Source: CAINDR01 sp964495615 (GTDB taxonomy: Bacteria > Patescibacteriota > Patescibacteriia > Patescibacteriales > UBA12465). Taken from it: a stretch of DNA of 33,474 bases. The notes under the pieces are model-generated. The model was not told where the DNA came from and did no database searches. It was given only the letters and a program-made list of their open reading frames with translations. Made by a program: the position numbers and the translations under genes. This document shows, piece after piece, positions 31,501-33,474 of the stretch (positions are counted from its first letter, which is position 1; each line of letters opens with the position of its first letter). Location of the stretch: positions 1 through 33,474 of the forward strand of contig CAZBVX010000005.1 in the NCBI GenBank assembly GCA_964495615.1. The letters run 5' to 3'.

Positions 31501-32451
31501 TTATTCAGCAAGCGCATTGGCGCCGGCACTGATTTCGGCAATTTCTGCTGTAATGCCTGCTTGGCGCGCTTTGTTATAAAACAAAGTTAATTCTGCCACC
31601 ATTTCATCTGCCGCTTCCGTTGCTTGATGCATCGCGCTCATACTAGCGCTATGTTCAGAAGCATTTGATTCCAAAAAAGCTTGATATAACTGAACTTCCA
31701 AAAGACGAGGAATGATTTTATCCAAAACAGCACGCGGACTTGGTTCAAAAACAAATTCATAATTCCCTTGATCAGCGCCGGAGTGCTTGCTTTCTTTTTC
31801 AATAATCATTTCCTTGGCTACCCCAATATTTGGATTAGAACTAGCAATCCCAAGATATTCATCAACATTCAAATCTACTGGCAAAATCTGCTTCACTCTT
31901 GGAATTTGTTTTACCGCACTGACAAAATCAGTATAAGCAACAAAAACCTTGTCATATTTGCGCTCCAAATAATCTTTGGCAGCCATTCTGGAAATTGGCG
32001 CAATCGCAGAAATGTTGGTGATAATATCATCCTTAGGAAATTCTGCGGCTACGCTAGTGTTTGGCAATCCATACAAAGAAGACCCTTTTTTGCCGACCAA
32101 AATAAAATCTACCGGCACTGGATGGCGAACAATAGATTCTTTGATTTTATTAATTAGAGCAGAGTTAAAACTGCCGCACAAACCACGATTGGAAGTGATA
32201 ACAATAATTGCCACCCGATTTATTTTTTTTCTTTTAACTAATAAGCGATGCAAAGGCTCGCTCTGAGCTTGAGATAATTTTGCCAAACGCAAAACCGTCT
32301 CCCAGCTTAAATTAGCATAAGTGCGAGTTTTCAAAACAGCCTCCAAGGCCTTTCTCATCTTTGCCGCCGAAACCATTTCCATTGCTCTGGTAATTTTTTT
32401 GGTATTGGAAACGGATTTAATTCTGCGGGATATTTCCTTTGTTTTTGCCAT
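31501..32451 (-). CDS. atpG: ATP synthase F1 subunit gamma
   Basis: The protein has 316 residues, somewhat longer than the usual 285-295. It begins with the long N-terminal helix (KEISRRIKSVSNTKKITRAMEMVSAAKMRKA) and ends with the C-terminal helix containing MSAMHQATEAADEMVAELTLFYNKARQAGITAEIAEISAGANAL, which together form the rotating shaft. The middle has the conserved SNRGLCGSFNSALI Rossmann-like segment. The extra length lies in the central domain. It starts 1 nt after atpA. Confidence 0.96.
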   Translation of the reverse strand: MAKTKEISRRIKSVSNTKKITRAMEMVSAAKMRKALEAVLKTRTYANLSWETVLRLAKLSQAQSEPLHRLLVKRKKINRVAIIVITSNRGLCGSFNSALINKIKESIVRHPVPVDFILVGKKGSSLYGLPNTSVAAEFPKDDIITNISAIAPISRMAAKDYLERKYDKVFVAYTDFVSAVKQIPRVKQILPVDLNVDEYLGIASSNPNIGVAKEMIIEKESKHSGADQGNYEFVFEPSPRAVLDKIIPRLLEVQLYQAFLESNASEHSASMSAMHQATEAADEMVAELTLFYNKARQAGITAEIAEISAGANALAE

Positions 32452-32452
32452 T

Positions 32453-33474
32453 TTACTTAATTAAATAATCCACAGTTGCTTTGTAATCTTCAACTAATAA
32501 TTTCATCTTCTCTTCAATTTCTTCATCAAGTTGTTTTCTTTCAAAAATTAAATTTAAAACTTCGTTATTGATGTCAGCATATTGATACAAACCAGCTTCA
32601 AAATTTTTGATTTTTTCTACTGGGATATCGTCCAGGTGACCATTCAACAAAGACCAATAAATCAAAACTTGTTTTGCTACCGCGAGTGGTTGATATTGAT
32701 CTTGCTTCAAAAGTTCATATAATCTTTTGCCACGTTCTAATTTTTTACGAGTATCCTCATCCAAGTCGGAGCCAAACTGAGCAAAGCTCGCCAATTCGCG
32801 ATATTGAGCCGCTTCCAAGCGCATTTTTCCAGCCACTTTTTTCATTGCCTTAATTTGAGCGGAAGAACCAACGCGAGAAACAGACAAACCGGCATTAATG
32901 GCTGGGCGATTTCCTTGATGAAATAATTCCGGCTCCAAGAAAATCTGACCGTCAGTAATTGAAATAACGTTGGTTGGAATATAAGCCGAAAGATCGCCAG
33001 CTTGAGTTTCAATAATTGGCAAAGCAGTAATCGAGCCGCCGCCAAAATCAGAATTTAATTTGCAAGCTCTTTCAAGCAAACGAGAATGAAGATAAAAAAC
33101 ATCGCCCGGAAAAGCTTCGCGTCCTGGTGGGCGGCGAAGTAATAAGGAAATCTCACGATAAGAAACGGCATGCTTGGATAAGTCATCATAAACAATCAAA
33201 ACATCTTCACCCTTATCGCAAAAATATTCCGCCATCGCACAACCGGCATAGGGAGCAATATAGAGCAAAGAAGCCGGGGAAGAAGCGCCAGCCAAAACAA
33301 CAGTTGTGTATTCCATTGCGCCAGCTTCTTCTAATTTGGCAACAAGACTAGCCACTTTTGATTCTTTCTGACCGATTGCCACATAAATACATTTCATATT
33401 CTGCCCTTTCTGATTGATGATTGTATCGATCGCAATTGCTGTTTTCCCAAGTTGGCGATCACCAATAATAAGTT
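32453..33474 (-). CDS. atpA: ATP synthase F1 subunit alpha, N-terminus cut by the window edge
   Basis: The frame enters from the right edge, so only the last about 340 codons are present. The first visible residues are LIIGDRQLGKTAIAIDTIINQKGQN: the P-loop reads GDRQLGKT, where GDRQTGKT is usual. YDDLSKHAVSYREISLLLRRPPGREAFPGDVFYLHSRLLERA and the arginine-finger region AGLSVSRVGSSAQ follow, then the helical C-terminal domain. An internal ATG at 33397 is not the start, because the P-loop lies upstream of it. Genes for delta, b, c and a are expected beyond the edge. Confidence 0.97.
   Translation of the reverse strand, partial: LIIGDRQLGKTAIAIDTIINQKGQNMKCIYVAIGQKESKVASLVAKLEEAGAMEYTTVVLAGASSPASLLYIAPYAGCAMAEYFCDKGEDVLIVYDDLSKHAVSYREISLLLRRPPGREAFPGDVFYLHSRLLERACKLNSDFGGGSITALPIIETQAGDLSAYIPTNVISITDGQIFLEPELFHQGNRPAINAGLSVSRVGSSAQIKAMKKVAGKMRLEAAQYRELASFAQFGSDLDEDTRKKLERGKRLYELLKQDQYQPLAVAKQVLIYWSLLNGHLDDIPVEKIKNFEAGLYQYADINNEVLNLIFERKQLDEEIEEKMKLLVEDYKATVDYLIK

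Noticed and set aside
33395..33397. ATG at 33397 as the start of atpA
   Set aside because: The frame is open upstream and encodes the P-loop, so the gene continues beyond the window.
1..33474. Alternative genetic code (TGA as Gly or Trp)
   Set aside because: Conserved proteins read through normally without in-frame TGA, and TGA ends the dCMP deaminase gene.
1..33474. CRISPR array, insertion sequence, prophage or toxin-antitoxin pair
   Set aside because: No repeated spacer pattern, transposase, integrase, long terminal repeats or paired small toxin-like genes could be seen.

Overview
The window is a gene-dense, low-GC (estimated by eye, mid-30s %) bacterial chromosome segment. It has very short intergenic gaps, tail-to-tail hairpin terminators, no CRISPR array, no insertion sequence and no phage genes. 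The gene content (compact housekeeping genes, a PEGA-domain protein, a DUF3160-like protein, an archaeal/eukaryal-type prolyl-tRNA synthetase, GatB, a thymidylate kinase-dUTPase fusion) suggests a member of the Candidate Phyla Radiation (Patescibacteria, perhaps a Parcubacteria-type lineage). That placement is inference. The standard code fits: TAA is the usual stop, and the dCMP deaminase gene ends in TGA.

Layout. 1-5035 (minus strand): a PIF1-type helicase cut by the window edge; a PadR regulator with its PspC membrane protein; a 61-residue basic ORF with its own promoter and terminator; and mtaB. 5084-8231 (plus): tRNA-Lys and tRNA-Thr, dnaB, ybaB and recR, with one opposite-strand orphan between ybaB and recR. 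8273-12707: rplU diverges from a murA - PEGA protein - proS group. 12767-17217 (minus): an orphan gene with a perfect-consensus promoter, then a DUF167 - three GT2 glycosyltransferases - galU surface-polysaccharide operon. 17394-21132 (plus): a dTMP/dTTP cluster of dCMP deaminase, thymidylate synthase, a DHFR-like reductase, a P-loop kinase and a thymidylate kinase-dUTPase fusion. 21209-22681: gatB. 22719-28678 (minus): a tightly packed operon of nucleotidyltransferase, mltG, DUF3160-like protein, miaB and miaA. 28791-29582 (plus): uppP. 29631-33474 (minus): atpA (partial), atpG, atpD and atpC of the F-type ATP synthase.

How the genes work together. The nucleotide cluster makes dUMP from both dCMP and dUTP, methylates it to dTMP, regenerates folate and phosphorylates dTMP. 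MurA, UppP and MltG supply peptidoglycan precursors, lipid carrier recycling and glycan-strand processing. GalU and three GT2 enzymes make surface glycans. MtaB, MiaA and MiaB modify tRNA at position 37.

The most interesting signals are: (1) sigma70-type promoters whose -10 box lies only 6-13 nt before the start codon, implying leaderless or near-leaderless mRNAs for housekeeping genes, while two orphan genes carry strong Shine-Dalgarno sequences; (2) the Tmk-Dut fusion; (3) a 20-bp perfect palindrome before the dTMP cluster; (4) a GC-rich, structured-looking segment just before murA; and (5) a PadR operator lying on its own promoter.
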